From assembly GCA_002946415.1 (NCBI GenBank), contig NJPS01000067.1:744001-808000 (forward strand): a stretch of DNA of 64,000 nucleotides, written 5' to 3'. Positions 1 through 9,585 of this stretch are shown in pieces. Origin of the DNA: Rutstroemia sp. NJR-2017a BVV2 (lineage: Eukaryota; Ascomycota; Leotiomycetes; Helotiales; Rutstroemiaceae). Made by a program: the position numbers and the translations under genes. Positions within the stretch are counted from its first letter, which is position 1. Each line of letters opens with the position of its first letter. Under the pieces are notes generated by a model. That model did no database searches, was not told the DNA's origin, and saw nothing but the letters and a program-made list of their open reading frames with translations.

Positions 1-970
1 TATTTTCTTGTCCTTCCATAAATTAGTTCAGCGACTAAATTAGGGGCATCCGTTTCTTATTTAACTCCCGTGAATTGTAGAAAGATGTTCCTTCCACAAA
101 CACGAGTGTTCACTCACGCAAGCAGTAGAGCGCTGCAGATGAGAAGGCGGTTGGACGATAACGCATGGTAGCTTTTTTACTCTGAACATGTCGAGGTAGT
201 GGAGACATCGGGTGCTATCATTGGTTTTGCTTAGGTTGCATCCAGATGTAGTTGGTGTTCTTCATCGGTTTCTAACCTCGCCGTGTATAGTTTCAAGGTG
301 CAATGGACAGCAGCAAACCAAAATAGAACTCGTTCGCAGCGCGAATGAGTTCAAGTCCCCCGACCGGCCACATCTTGATTTTACCACCAAAAAGATAACT
401 GGTTCACGCCGGTTAGCTTAGCAGCCTGAACTTTGAAGTCTAGGAAACAAATTGCTATGTATGCACTGCCTCAGCCCTGTATCACCCTACGTATTTCACA
501 TGCACCAATCATATTTATTAAATAGTCTACAATCAGCAGCTGCCCATCATCCATATCGCTATGCATAGTTGCTCAGCCCTAAAGCCAGAATGACATAGGA
601 AGAGGTGGGACTCACCGTGGGAGCGCCCGCCCCCCAATATCATACATCAACGGGTACTTTATCAACAAACACTATCTATTCCTCTATTCTCCTTAATACC
701 TTGCCGCATCGTTCTCCCTCTCCCGCTATTAGAAACGGATCACACACCTACGCCTGATTCCCTGAATGATAGTCTACAATGGTGGCAGGCCAAGTAGTTG
801 CTGCGAATCCCATATGCTGCTCAGGTTTTCAGCATCTCAACAACCAAAACCGCCCCGTTTGAGTAATATCTGTAGGCTCGTCCTCTTAACAGTTTCTAGT
901 CTGAACTAATCCGAATTATCTACTAATAGTACACGTTGATAGTCAAACTCCCTTCTCACGTAATCATACA
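1..970. other. Intergenic, no gene recognised
   Basis: Only short frames without family resemblance are open here. A tRNA T-loop-like string near 355 was examined, but its flanks do not form a stem. The last 300 bases should include the promoter of the gene starting at 971. Confidence 0.5.
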
Positions 971-1618
971 ATGTCGGGCGCTGAAGCCATTTTGGTTTTA
1001 GGGGTAATTTCCTCCATCATTGCTATTATCGACGGAACCAAGCGATTCTACGACGCTACTACGAACAAGCAAAGCCTCCCCGAAGCGTTTCGCGAGGTTG
1101 CAGATCGACTCCCGATTGTTAGGAACATTTTGAGCTCAGCAAAGGAATATATTGATCAGGAAGAAGTTGGCGAAGGTTCGTGTAATGGGGTGAAGCACAT
1201 TGTACAACGTTGCGAAAAGAAGGCTTCGAAGCTAGATGAGCTGTTCCACAAGCTTATCCCCGCAGACGGTGCCTCGGATCTGAAAAGATACTACAAAGCT
1301 GTCAAGGGATTCGGGAAAGGAAATGAAGTGGAGGGCTTGATGAAAGGAATGCTAGAAGATGTACAACTCTTGGCCTGCGAGCATAGAATGAAGACAGCGA
1401 CAAAAGTTGAACAAGAGCAGATCGCCAAGGCTATCACAGAAGTATCAGCTATCCCAGCTTCTGTACCGGAGCATGTCTTTCAAGATACCAGGTTCACAGC
1501 CAACAATTCTGGTCCTGGTACACAAACAAACTACCATGCTCGGGGTGAATATATCGCTCAGGGTCAGGTGCGGCAGTACAACTCTGCTGTTGGAGCGATG
1601 AATTTTGGTAAGGACTGA
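971..1618 (+). CDS. SesA/NACHT_N-type N-terminal effector protein next to an NLR
   Basis: An intact 215-residue single-exon protein. It opens MSGAEAILVLGVISSIIAI, a hydrophobic start typical of the fungal STAND/NLR-associated N-terminal domain (SesA/NACHT_N class), followed by a helical region to about residue 165. From about residue 177 it turns Gly/Asn/Gln-rich (NNSGPGTQTNY, then YIAQGQVRQYNSAVGAMNFG) and ends GKD. Tails of this kind resemble amyloid signalling motifs that link fungal effectors to NLR partners; that role is inferred. The next gene, an NLR, starts 84 bases after the stop codon on the same strand. A good donor (GTAAGG at 1608) lies within the last codons, so a spliced fusion to the NLR is formally possible. 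The conserved-looking GKD-stop end argues for a separate protein. Confidence 0.8.
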   Translation: MSGAEAILVLGVISSIIAIIDGTKRFYDATTNKQSLPEAFREVADRLPIVRNILSSAKEYIDQEEVGEGSCNGVKHIVQRCEKKASKLDELFHKLIPADGASDLKRYYKAVKGFGKGNEVEGLMKGMLEDVQLLACEHRMKTATKVEQEQIAKAITEVSAIPASVPEHVFQDTRFTANNSGPGTQTNYHARGEYIAQGQVRQYNSAVGAMNFGKD

Positions 1619-1702
1619 ACCTAGCTAGGTGGCGAAGCTTCTATACTTAAAGAACTCATCGCTACTTTTCTCAAATCTTGTGTCTTCGTTCTTAATAGAA
1701 TC

Positions 1703-4303
1703 ATGCTAAGTATCCTGAAAGTGAGTTTAGGAGCCCATAAAAGCGAAGCCGATGCCTGCTTATCGGCACTGTTCCTGACCGACCCACTCGATGATCGAGC
1801 GAAACTTGTACAAGCAAAGGGGTTAAGAGTCGATGGTACATGCGAATGGATTCAGACTAATGAGCTTTATGTGTCATGGCTTCGCTCCGATTCACAATTA
1901 CTATGGTTATCTGGTGGCCCTGGAAAAGGAAAAACTATGCTCTCGGTCTTTCTCGCCGAACAGCTCGAGCGGACTGCAAAGGATTTATCAAATACCCTGT
2001 TCTTACAATACTTCTGCGATAACAAAAATGAAAATCATAATACAGGTGTCACCGTGATCAGAGGACTGTTGTATCAGCTTCTACAGCTGCAGCCGAAATT
2101 GTTTGTTCACATTCTACCGAGTTTCAAAATTCGGAGGAAATCTCTATTCGCCAGTTCATCATTTGAAGCACTTTGGAGGATCTTCGAGAACATGCTTCGT
2201 GATCCTATCATTGGTTCTGTGCACTGCATCCTAGATGGTCTCGACGAGTGCGACGAAGGTTCATCAGAAGTGCTTCTGGGAAACTTTAGGAATCTCTTCT
2301 TGCCAGGAACCAAGCCATCCCACCATCTCAAAATGATTATTGTTAGCAGAGATCTTCCGCAATTCATACCAGTGCTTCTGAAGGGTGTTCCTCGCATAAG
2401 ATTGGATCCAGATGCAGATAGCGAGGTTAATAATGATATCTAGCTATTTATTACTTAGAGGGTTGAGTAGCTCCCTGCATACGAACTATGTCCAGACAAG
2501 TTGCGTGTCTATATGAAGAAGACATTCAAAGAGCGTGCACAGGGTACATTTCTATGGGTCTCTCTAGTCGCGAAAGCATTGAAAAATTGCAGGGCCACAG
2601 AAATCAGGAGAAGATTGGACGAGTTTCCACCTGGCTTGGACGAACTGTACGCTCGTATGTTACTTCAGATCGATGTAGATCGACGAGCACTCGCTGCTAA
2701 GATCTTGATCTGGGTTGTTATGGCGATCCGCCCCTTGACACTCTCTGAGCTTAGTATTGCAGTCGGGATTGACGCTCCATCCTCAGATGGCTTTGCTCTT
2801 GCTGATGTTATGAAAGACCATGTGTTATACTGCGGACACTTCTTAACAATCAAAGAAGAAGACGAAGTTGGGTTAATCCATCAATCTGTCAAAGATTATC
2901 TTCTCAGGAAAACGTGTGATGCAAACCCTGAGCTGGAATTCTTCCGTGTCAGAGAAGAGGTTGGGAACCTAGAAGTCGCAAGAAAGTGTCTGAATTATCT
3001 GCAAGATGGCATTCTAGCAGGTGGTCCAGTCTACCTCGTCCTAGAGTATATGCGTTCTGGAATTCCTGATTTACAAGGAGTTAAAGATTCCGAAAGCCTT
3101 CTGTTGACTCGTGTATCAACTCGTGCATCAAGCCGCCAAACTGGTTATTCTTGTACGCATGCAGCCTCTTATTTGAGCCAATTCCCCTTGCTATCATATG
3201 CTGCACTATACTGGTATGAACATGCAAGATCCTTAGCTTGTTCTGAAGACATTTTTAGTTTGTCACTTCCTTTCTATAAAAAGAAATCTCCAGCTCGTTT
3301 AGGTTGGTTGCTTGTTTACCAATTTCTTGAAAGATATAGATACCCACCTCATCCATCTAACATATTGCATGTAGCTTCGTTCTTTGTTATCGTTCCTCTT
3401 CTCCAAAATCTTCTCTCTAAGAAATGGAGCAAAGGCTTGATAAATAGGATGAGGTATCTACTTGATATGGACAAGAAGGATGAAGGTCCGCATGGGGAAA
3501 CAGCTTTATTATACGCGGCTGCGAACGGACATTCAGCTGCTATACAGTTATTGTATGAGAATGGGGCGGACACTGAAGCAACAAATACAACAGCATACAC
3601 AGCTTTACATCTGGCAGCTCAAAACGGGAGCGCTACTACTGTGCAGTTATTACTGGAGATAGAAGCCAATATCGAGGCAAAGTCTTTGGACGGAACTACA
3701 GCACTTCATATCGCAGCTAAATATGATCATGTAGCGATTATACAGTTATTGTATAAGAAGGGGGCGAATATTGAAGCAAGAAATTCAAGAAAAGAAACAG
3801 CTTTACGTCTGGCGGCTGAAAACGGGAACACTGCTACTGCACAGTTCCTATTCGAGATAGGAGCCAATATCGAGGCAAAGTCTTTGGATGGAGCGAGAGC
3901 ACTTCATGTCGCAGCTGAATGTGATCGTATAGCTATTGTGCAGTTATTGTATGAGAAAGGGGCGAATATTGAAGCAAGAAATTCAAGAAAAGAAACAGCT
4001 TTATATTGTGGGGCCATAACTGGGAGCACGGCTACTGTACAGTTCCTATTGAAGATGGGAGCGAATATGGAGGCAATGACTTCACTTGGAGGGACAGCAC
4101 TTTATGGTGCAGCTCAAATGGGGCATATAGGTATTATGCGTTCATTGCTAAAGAAGGGCGCAAGTCTTGAGGTACACAATATGAGTGAATTTAGGTGGGT
4201 GCATATATGTAGAAGGCCAGAAGTTGTACAATTGTTGGTGGACCAAGGGGCAATTATTAAATCTGACTACATAAAAGAAGGTAAGAGAATGGGAAGACCT
4301 TGA
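1703..4303 (+). pseudogene. NACHT-ankyrin NLR (STAND) gene broken by three in-frame TAG codons
   Basis: Frame 2 encodes an NLR: a P-loop GGPGKGKT near residue 72, a Walker B stretch CILDGLDECDE near 175, a winged-helix-like region (GTFLWVSLVAKAL; DELYARMLLQIDVDRR) and about seven ankyrin repeats from roughly 3480 onward. The frame is open from 1703 to 2440 and from 2471 to 4300. Between them it meets TAG at 2441, 2456 and 2468, while the codons between the stops still read as protein (LFIT, RVE) and match where this family continues. The simplest reading is nonsense mutation, probably CAG to TAG. An alternative is a 45-nt in-frame intron, 2426-2470 (GTTAAT...GAGTAG), but it lacks a branch site and would delete family sequence. 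The start may instead be by splicing from the upstream effector gene (1608-1730 is an in-frame candidate intron). Confidence 0.75.
3665..4060 (+). repeat. Two-unit 198-bp tandem duplication inside the ankyrin array
   Basis: Two near-identical units, 3665-3862 and 3863-4060, each encode a pair of ankyrin repeats (NIEAKSLDG... then NIEARNSRKETAL...). The landmark GCCAATATCGAGGCAAAG occurs at 3665 and 3863, and the segment GCGAATATTGAAGCAAGAAA recurs 198 bases apart. High DNA identity indicates recent unequal exchange, common in fungal NLR repeat domains. Confidence 0.85.
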
Positions 4304-4718
4304 ATCAAGAGCTACTTTAAGGCTAAGGAGGAAAATTATTTTCTTAGGAGCTCTGATAGTACTTAGAATAGACTGATATCAACGAGAAAGAGATATAAAT
4401 GATATACTGTAGTAAATCTCATAAATAAACAAACCTCAAAACACATCCCTAACCTTGGTTTCCCCGATTACAATCTAGTCGGGGTTTTTTGTATGGTAAG
4501 AATGAGGTGTGGTCCGGGGCTCCAACCAGATTAACATAATTGACATATTCGCGCAGTCAGTATAAAATCATGGTTTAGTGAAGAAAAAGCCCGATAGTAA
4601 GCAGTTGGTGGTTGAAGCCAAAGGGTAATAGAAAGAAAGTCGAGTACATCTAGATCACACCCGGGATGCAGGGGAAGAGATGGCTGACAGCGAGAACGAA
4701 GACCCTCGCCCCCATAGA

Positions 4719-5077
4719 GCGATTGACAACGAGGTTGGCGGCGAGATTGATGACGGGACTCACAACGGGAATCACAACGGACTTCATAACGGGCTCACAA
4801 CGGGCTTCACAACAGGCTTCACAACGGGCTTCACAACGGGCTTCACAACGGGCTTCACAACGAGATTCACGACGGCATTTACAACACTTAAAGATTTCTC
4901 GACAAAATCTCACAACGAGATTCACAAGGAAATTCACAAGATTCGCAAGATTCACAACGAGATTTGTGAAGCACAATCCGCGTATATAGGCTACAATTGT
5001 CACTCCCAAGGAATGGCGTCACTTTTGCGTTCACAAGATTCATAACGAGATTCGAAACGAGATTCACAACGATAAGA
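4719..5077. repeat. 12-bp minisatellite, unit GCTTCACAACGG and variants
   Basis: A period-12 array. The core at about 4797-4880 has nearly perfect units (GCTTCACAACGG), with diverged units before it (GATTGACAACGA, GAATCACAACGG, ACTTCATAACGG). Looser blocks follow at 4909-4965 and 5033-5077 with units such as GATTCACAACGA. Because 12 is a multiple of 3, every frame reads a four-residue repeat (TTGF, xHNG or CEAR by frame and strand). One 11-base unit near 4790 shifts the register, so a single ancestral coding frame is not kept. Confidence 0.8.
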
Positions 5078-5176
5078 ACATACACAAAATTGAAAAGTGA
5101 AACGCCGCCACCCAGGAACGACCATCCAATTGCTAGAAAAGACCCCCGCATCCGAGATCGATCCATAGTTACAGTA

Positions 5177-5211
5177 ACTTACACCCAGTGGGAATCCCGC
5201 TGGGTGTAAGT
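5177..5211. repeat. Near-perfect 35-base palindrome
   Basis: Arms ACTTACACCCAG and CTGGGTGTAAGT flank TGGGA-A-TCCCG, giving about 17 paired positions with one T:G wobble and a one-base centre. It could be a transposon end, a hairpin or a protein-binding palindrome. No gene overlaps it. Confidence 0.75.
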
Positions 5212-5776
5212 GTGGGATGCAGTATTGAATCAATCGCAGCACAATTTGATCGATATACATAATTCCACCCGGATGCCGGACCCAGAGAAGCCCCGATTGA
5301 CCCGATTATTGCAAGTACGGACGGGAAAGGGATTTCGAGTAGTCGTGTGGGATTAGATACATTGGAAGGGATTGATTGATTGATCATTGAGATGTGTTGA
5401 AATGGTGGGCAACGTCGAAGAATGATGCGGCTAGTCGACGAATGTTTAAATTAACTCGGTATTTACAAACCGAGGAAAATAATAGTGGATTTTTCGAGGG
5501 GTTAACTTATTGTATGATGCGGACAGCACGGGTTGAAGATTGGGACGATGCCACGTTACTATTTGCTCCAGACGATAGATTCATATATAACACAATAAAG
5601 AACGGGAGTATCTATTATACCACGACCTTGTGCCAATCCAGATCCCAATCAATCCTGCTCAAACTCCTATCCTAATCCAAGTTCCCAAAAGCAACGCTGC
5701 GTAACCCGTCATATCATATCATATATCATCATAAAATCGTGACAGTGCCAACACAAGAGTGATCCTAATCCTAAAT

Positions 5777-7618
5777 CTAATCCTCATCTTCTCCATCCGC
5801 ATCCGCATCCGCATCATCGCCTAACCCAAGACCAACAATACCAACATTATGAACCCTCTCCTTCCCCCCTCTCGCGACCCCCACCCCACCCCCGCACAAC
5901 CTCCACCCTCTCCCTCCCACCCTCTCCACAATCCCCTCCCCCTCCGCCCACTCAATAAACAGCTCATCCCCCTCCTGCCTCACCACCCCCCTCCTCCTCT
6001 CCCCCTCCTCCTCCACCGCAGCCAACTTCTCCAAATGCTTCCCCACATGTTCCATCCTCTCATCCCAACACGCGCCGCCCTCAAACCTGCTCTCACACCC
6101 CAACATCGCACACCCCAGCCTCCGAGGCGGGAGTCTCCGCACCCGCAGACAGCTCGTCTGCAGCTCCTTGACCGTCTCCTCCCACTCCGGGATTTTCTTG
6201 CCCTTCCGCTTGACCTCGAACGGCGCGTGCATGCGCCGGAGATGCTGCGTGAAGAGATCCTTGCGGTTGAATTCCGAGCCCTTGATGTCGCAGCTAGGGC
6301 TGCGCGGCTGGTGGATACCTTTGGGGTGGGAGTGAGAGTGGGAGGTTAAGGGCACTTTTCCGCAGGCGCCGAGCGTGCAAACCCAGGCGTTGAGGTTGAG
6401 ATGTTGGGAGGAGACGTGGCGTTTCCATTCGTTTTTGGAGGCGAAGGTGCTGCTGCAGCCGGCGAAGGAGAATACGCAGATGAAGGCGCGGGTGTGGGCA
6501 GATGCGATGTGGCGTTGGAGAGCGGTGTTGTCTTTGAAGGTGCTGAGGGAACAGGTTTTGCAGACGAGGTTTCCGGATGGGGTGATCTTCATGGTGGACT
6601 TAGTCTTGGTTTTGGTTACGCGGTTGCGTTTGTTATTTGGTGGAGAGATGGGTTTGTTAGAAGGGCGTTTGCGGGAGCTGTAGGAGTTTCGAGGTTTGTA
6701 TTCGGTATCGGAGGGCTCTTCGTCGTCGATGGGTAGAATTACGGTGTCGTCTTCTGCCTCAGCGTCCATGTTATCGTCTTCTTCTCCTTCGGCATCAATG
6801 TCGTCCTCGTCTGATACGGAGGTGGTGTCATTATTCGATGCTTGAATGGAGATAGCATGTGGTGGAGAAGCTGCATCTCGGATTGATGTTCCTAGTGCTT
6901 CGTCTCGGTAATTTATCGTCTGATTAGAGTGTAACTTCTGGCCGCGTGATTCCGACGTTTGCACAGCGAATTCGGTTCGGGTGTCCATGTCGGTATATGC
7001 TTCATCGGCTTCGAAGGTGACTTCCTGTAGATCGGCAAACCCTTGAACATCACTAAGGTTGACACAAGGGTATCCGGTCGGTCGAATGGTCTGAGGAGCT
7101 AAGCTTTGGGTCCAAGCATCAGAAAATGCATGATGAGAATGAGCTGTGGCGTATGGAGAAGAGCAATCATCTTGGCCCTGTGAAGAATAATACCCATCGT
7201 GATAGGAATCGTTATCGGCGCCTGGGCTTCTGGCGCTGCTACAGTCGGAGGATAATTCGTGAGATGTCGAGGGTGATCCGAACCGAGCTCGAATATCTTG
7301 AGGTAACGCTGATACTGGCTCCAAAGATTTAGGAAACGGTTGATTGAACCTATCGAACTGACTCATGACTGAAACTGTGGTGAAAAAAGCACGCTGTGGC
7401 TCTGTGATGAATCGTTGTAAAGGTCGCTGCTCCTGTTTACATCCCCATTCGAAGTCCGAATGGTCTAGCTGAGATTGCCGAAGTAGAGGGTCAATATTCG
7501 TCATCCAGGCACTTTCGACATCCGCATACTCGTCCTGGTGAAAAGAATGGAGGTTTGGTTTGATATCTTGTGACAAAGGTGGCTCCATTTTAAAATAAGG
7601 TACAGGATCGTATTCCAT
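5777..7618 (-). CDS. C2H2 zinc-finger transcription factor-like protein
   Basis: A single-exon, 613-residue protein starting at the ATG at 7618. The N-terminal half is low complexity with an acidic run (residues about 265-300, rich in D/E). A basic segment (PRNSYSSRKRPSNKP) precedes zinc-finger-like units: CKTCSLSTF...ALQRHIASAH near residues 352-374 and CVFSFAGCSSTF...EWKRHVSSQH near 380-405. Further paired Cys/His follow (WVCTLGACGK, LFTQHLRRMH, CAMLGCESRF...MEHVGKH). The C-terminus is Gly/Arg-rich and ends in an Asp/Ala acidic run (DDADADADGEDED). It is likely a nuclear DNA-binding regulator; target and pathway are unknown. The next gene upstream is another C2H2 protein with the same SKN/EWKRH-type finger. 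Confidence 0.8.
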   Translation of the reverse strand: MEYDPVPYFKMEPPLSQDIKPNLHSFHQDEYADVESAWMTNIDPLLRQSQLDHSDFEWGCKQEQRPLQRFITEPQRAFFTTVSVMSQFDRFNQPFPKSLEPVSALPQDIRARFGSPSTSHELSSDCSSARSPGADNDSYHDGYYSSQGQDDCSSPYATAHSHHAFSDAWTQSLAPQTIRPTGYPCVNLSDVQGFADLQEVTFEADEAYTDMDTRTEFAVQTSESRGQKLHSNQTINYRDEALGTSIRDAASPPHAISIQASNNDTTSVSDEDDIDAEGEEDDNMDAEAEDDTVILPIDDEEPSDTEYKPRNSYSSRKRPSNKPISPPNNKRNRVTKTKTKSTMKITPSGNLVCKTCSLSTFKDNTALQRHIASAHTRAFICVFSFAGCSSTFASKNEWKRHVSSQHLNLNAWVCTLGACGKVPLTSHSHSHPKGIHQPRSPSCDIKGSEFNRKDLFTQHLRRMHAPFEVKRKGKKIPEWEETVKELQTSCLRVRRLPPRRLGCAMLGCESRFEGGACWDERMEHVGKHLEKLAAVEEEGERRRGVVRQEGDELFIEWAEGEGIVERVGGRGWRLCGGGVGVARGGKERVHNVGIVGLGLGDDADADADGEDED

Positions 7619-9585
7619 GCTGTCGAAGGCGATAAAGTCGTACTTTTCTTAACTTTAGCCCCCAAGAATATGGAGTGAGTTGTGTTGGGGCGAAGTCAAG
7701 CTTCTAGGAATCAAAATGACAGAGCTGGGCGGGAGGTGGTAATTGTTTGTCCTTTTAATGATCCTACAGCAGAAATGAGCTTTGGTGCTGCATGGAGCTA
7801 AGGGCCGACAAGACAATGAACGACTGGAACAAACTCACAGTTTGGCTTTCGAGTGTTTCCGCTGCAGCTGCAATACAGTAGTTTTCCAAGGAAACAAACA
7901 AATGATTCTGTACACGACGTATTGTTTATTTATGCACAACTGTGTTAGGTATATCAGCTCGACGAATGTGCACTTTGTTAAGGTTAAAAGTGCTCGTGAA
8001 TTGTGGTGGTTAGTCCTGGGGCGAAGCAAGCTTCTAGTCGATAGGCGCAGTGAGGAATTTCTATGATACAAGAGCCGAAAGGTAGCAGCAACTCTAATGT
8101 ATATGTGGACCAAGCCCCCTCCTTCCCAGTATTTCCTCCGCAAAGTTCATGTACGGCACAGGGCCGGCACAGGTCAGAACATGCCCAAAATTGTCTCAGA
8201 AGAGCCGCATTCTAATATGTTCAAATATGTTCATCGGCCGGTGAAGGATCTGCCTAACCCGATGCAATTGCAAAAAGTAACTTTGATGCATATACCCCTG
8301 AGGGGCCAAGATGAGTGAGAGTGTATTGGGAAAGATTTCCTATAGGGTGCTGCGCCTCTCATCTTCTTCCCTGATGAGCAGGGCACGGCACACTTCAACC
8401 CACTTGGATTGATTTACTGTGATAAGTGTAGGTGGGTGCTGGGCCGAACCAGTCATCAGTGCAGGGCCGAACATTCTTTGCTTTTTCCCTTTGGGGGTAC
8501 TGCACATGCACCCAATAAGCACATCGGCTACCCTGCAAGAAAGCCGTAAGGCGGACAAGGCGACGGCTAGGCAGATCTCGACGTCAACGGGACAATTCAG
8601 AGATATCTGTAGACCGACGCCCGGTCTGCACGCATGAGAATAAACTGCATTCTAGAGCGACATGGTCTGTTCCTTTGGCAATGTTTGTTGTCTTCTGCAG
8701 CGACGTTCGTGGCACACTTTGGAGGGGCCGCGCCGTTTGTGTAACAGTGGTGGTGAAGGAGTGATTTTTTCTTCAGCCCCCACCCAACACCTCTAGTCGT
8801 TGGTCCAAATTCAACCCCAACTCGTGTTCCGGCCCCAAACTTGCTTATCGTAAACACTCATGGGCAATAGACTAATTGGCTCCTCGAATTCTGATGGCTT
8901 TCGACGAGCGCTAAATGTTTGTTTGTCGTTTAATGGCGATTGAGGAAGGTGGTAATGGTGATGGCGTATTCATCGAAGGCATTGTTTGATTGACATGTCC
9001 GGCACATCAAATCCTTTGATGCCCTGACCCACCGAGTAGAAGCAGTGCGGCAGAAGTTTGGGTATGACGAGCATTTGCCCTCAAGAATCTTCCTGGTGCA
9101 GCCTCACTTTCGTGCCTACTTCGCCCAATTTGTGCATGTGTGTGGGAGGGTGAGGGGAGTGCCAAATTTTAGTCTAGCCTATTCCAGTCACCGAGGAGAG
9201 CAGCATGCGCCACGTGGAGACCTACATAAGCCCTACATGGGCCTATCACATCCATTTGCAACACACCACTGAACAGGGGACATATTCCGTGTAGCGTGAG
9301 CTGCGGCTGAAATCATGGTGCTTTACACGGCGGATGAGCTTCTCCTTCAAACCCATGTTTTATTCAACACGGTCAGAAAGTACCGGCCAGATATCAATGA
9401 TACACTGTGTCAAAAGAGAGTGCGCTGTGCCTCTCGGTATATTAAAAGAAGCCTGCCTGAGATGCAAATGCAAGCCCCTGAAAAGACCGTTATATCCAAT
9501 ACTTTTACAAGACCATCCTCGTTGCTGCATCGAGATGCCGTGAAACTCCAAGTTTACCTTGTCCGTGTCAAACACCGTTGCCCAA
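7619..9585. other. Long intergenic region between two C2H2 genes
   Basis: About 2 kb with no convincing coding frame. The string GGGGCGAAG(T)CAAGCTTCTAG occurs at 7687-7707 and again, one base shorter, at 8018-8037. The region adjoining 7619 should carry the promoter of the minus-strand C2H2 gene. Confidence 0.45.

Larger units (their letters stand above)
4304..5776. other. Intergenic stretch holding a minisatellite and a palindrome
   Basis: Between the NLR remnant and the C2H2 gene. It holds a 12-bp repeat array (about 4719-5077) and a 35-base palindrome (5177-5211), described separately. A frame of 121 codons at 4680-5045 runs through the array, but its composition is set by the repeat. 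A frame at 5394-5675 (93 codons) has no recognisable domain. I see no convincing gene. Confidence 0.5.

Noticed and set aside
300..400. tRNA-like T-loop string (GTTCAAGTCC)
   Set aside because: The flanking bases do not form a T-stem, and no acceptor or anticodon arms can be drawn.
4650..5166. Overlapping frames on both strands rich in Cys/Glu/Arg or Thr/Phe repeats
   Set aside because: They are translations of the 12-bp minisatellite in different frames; no domain or gene structure.
5394..5675. 93-codon plus-strand frame
   Set aside because: No recognisable domain, no promoter or intron signals, composition near background.
5777..6349. Pro-rich plus-strand frame (5849-6349)
   Set aside because: Complement of the Gly/Glu/Arg-rich C-terminus of the C2H2 gene.
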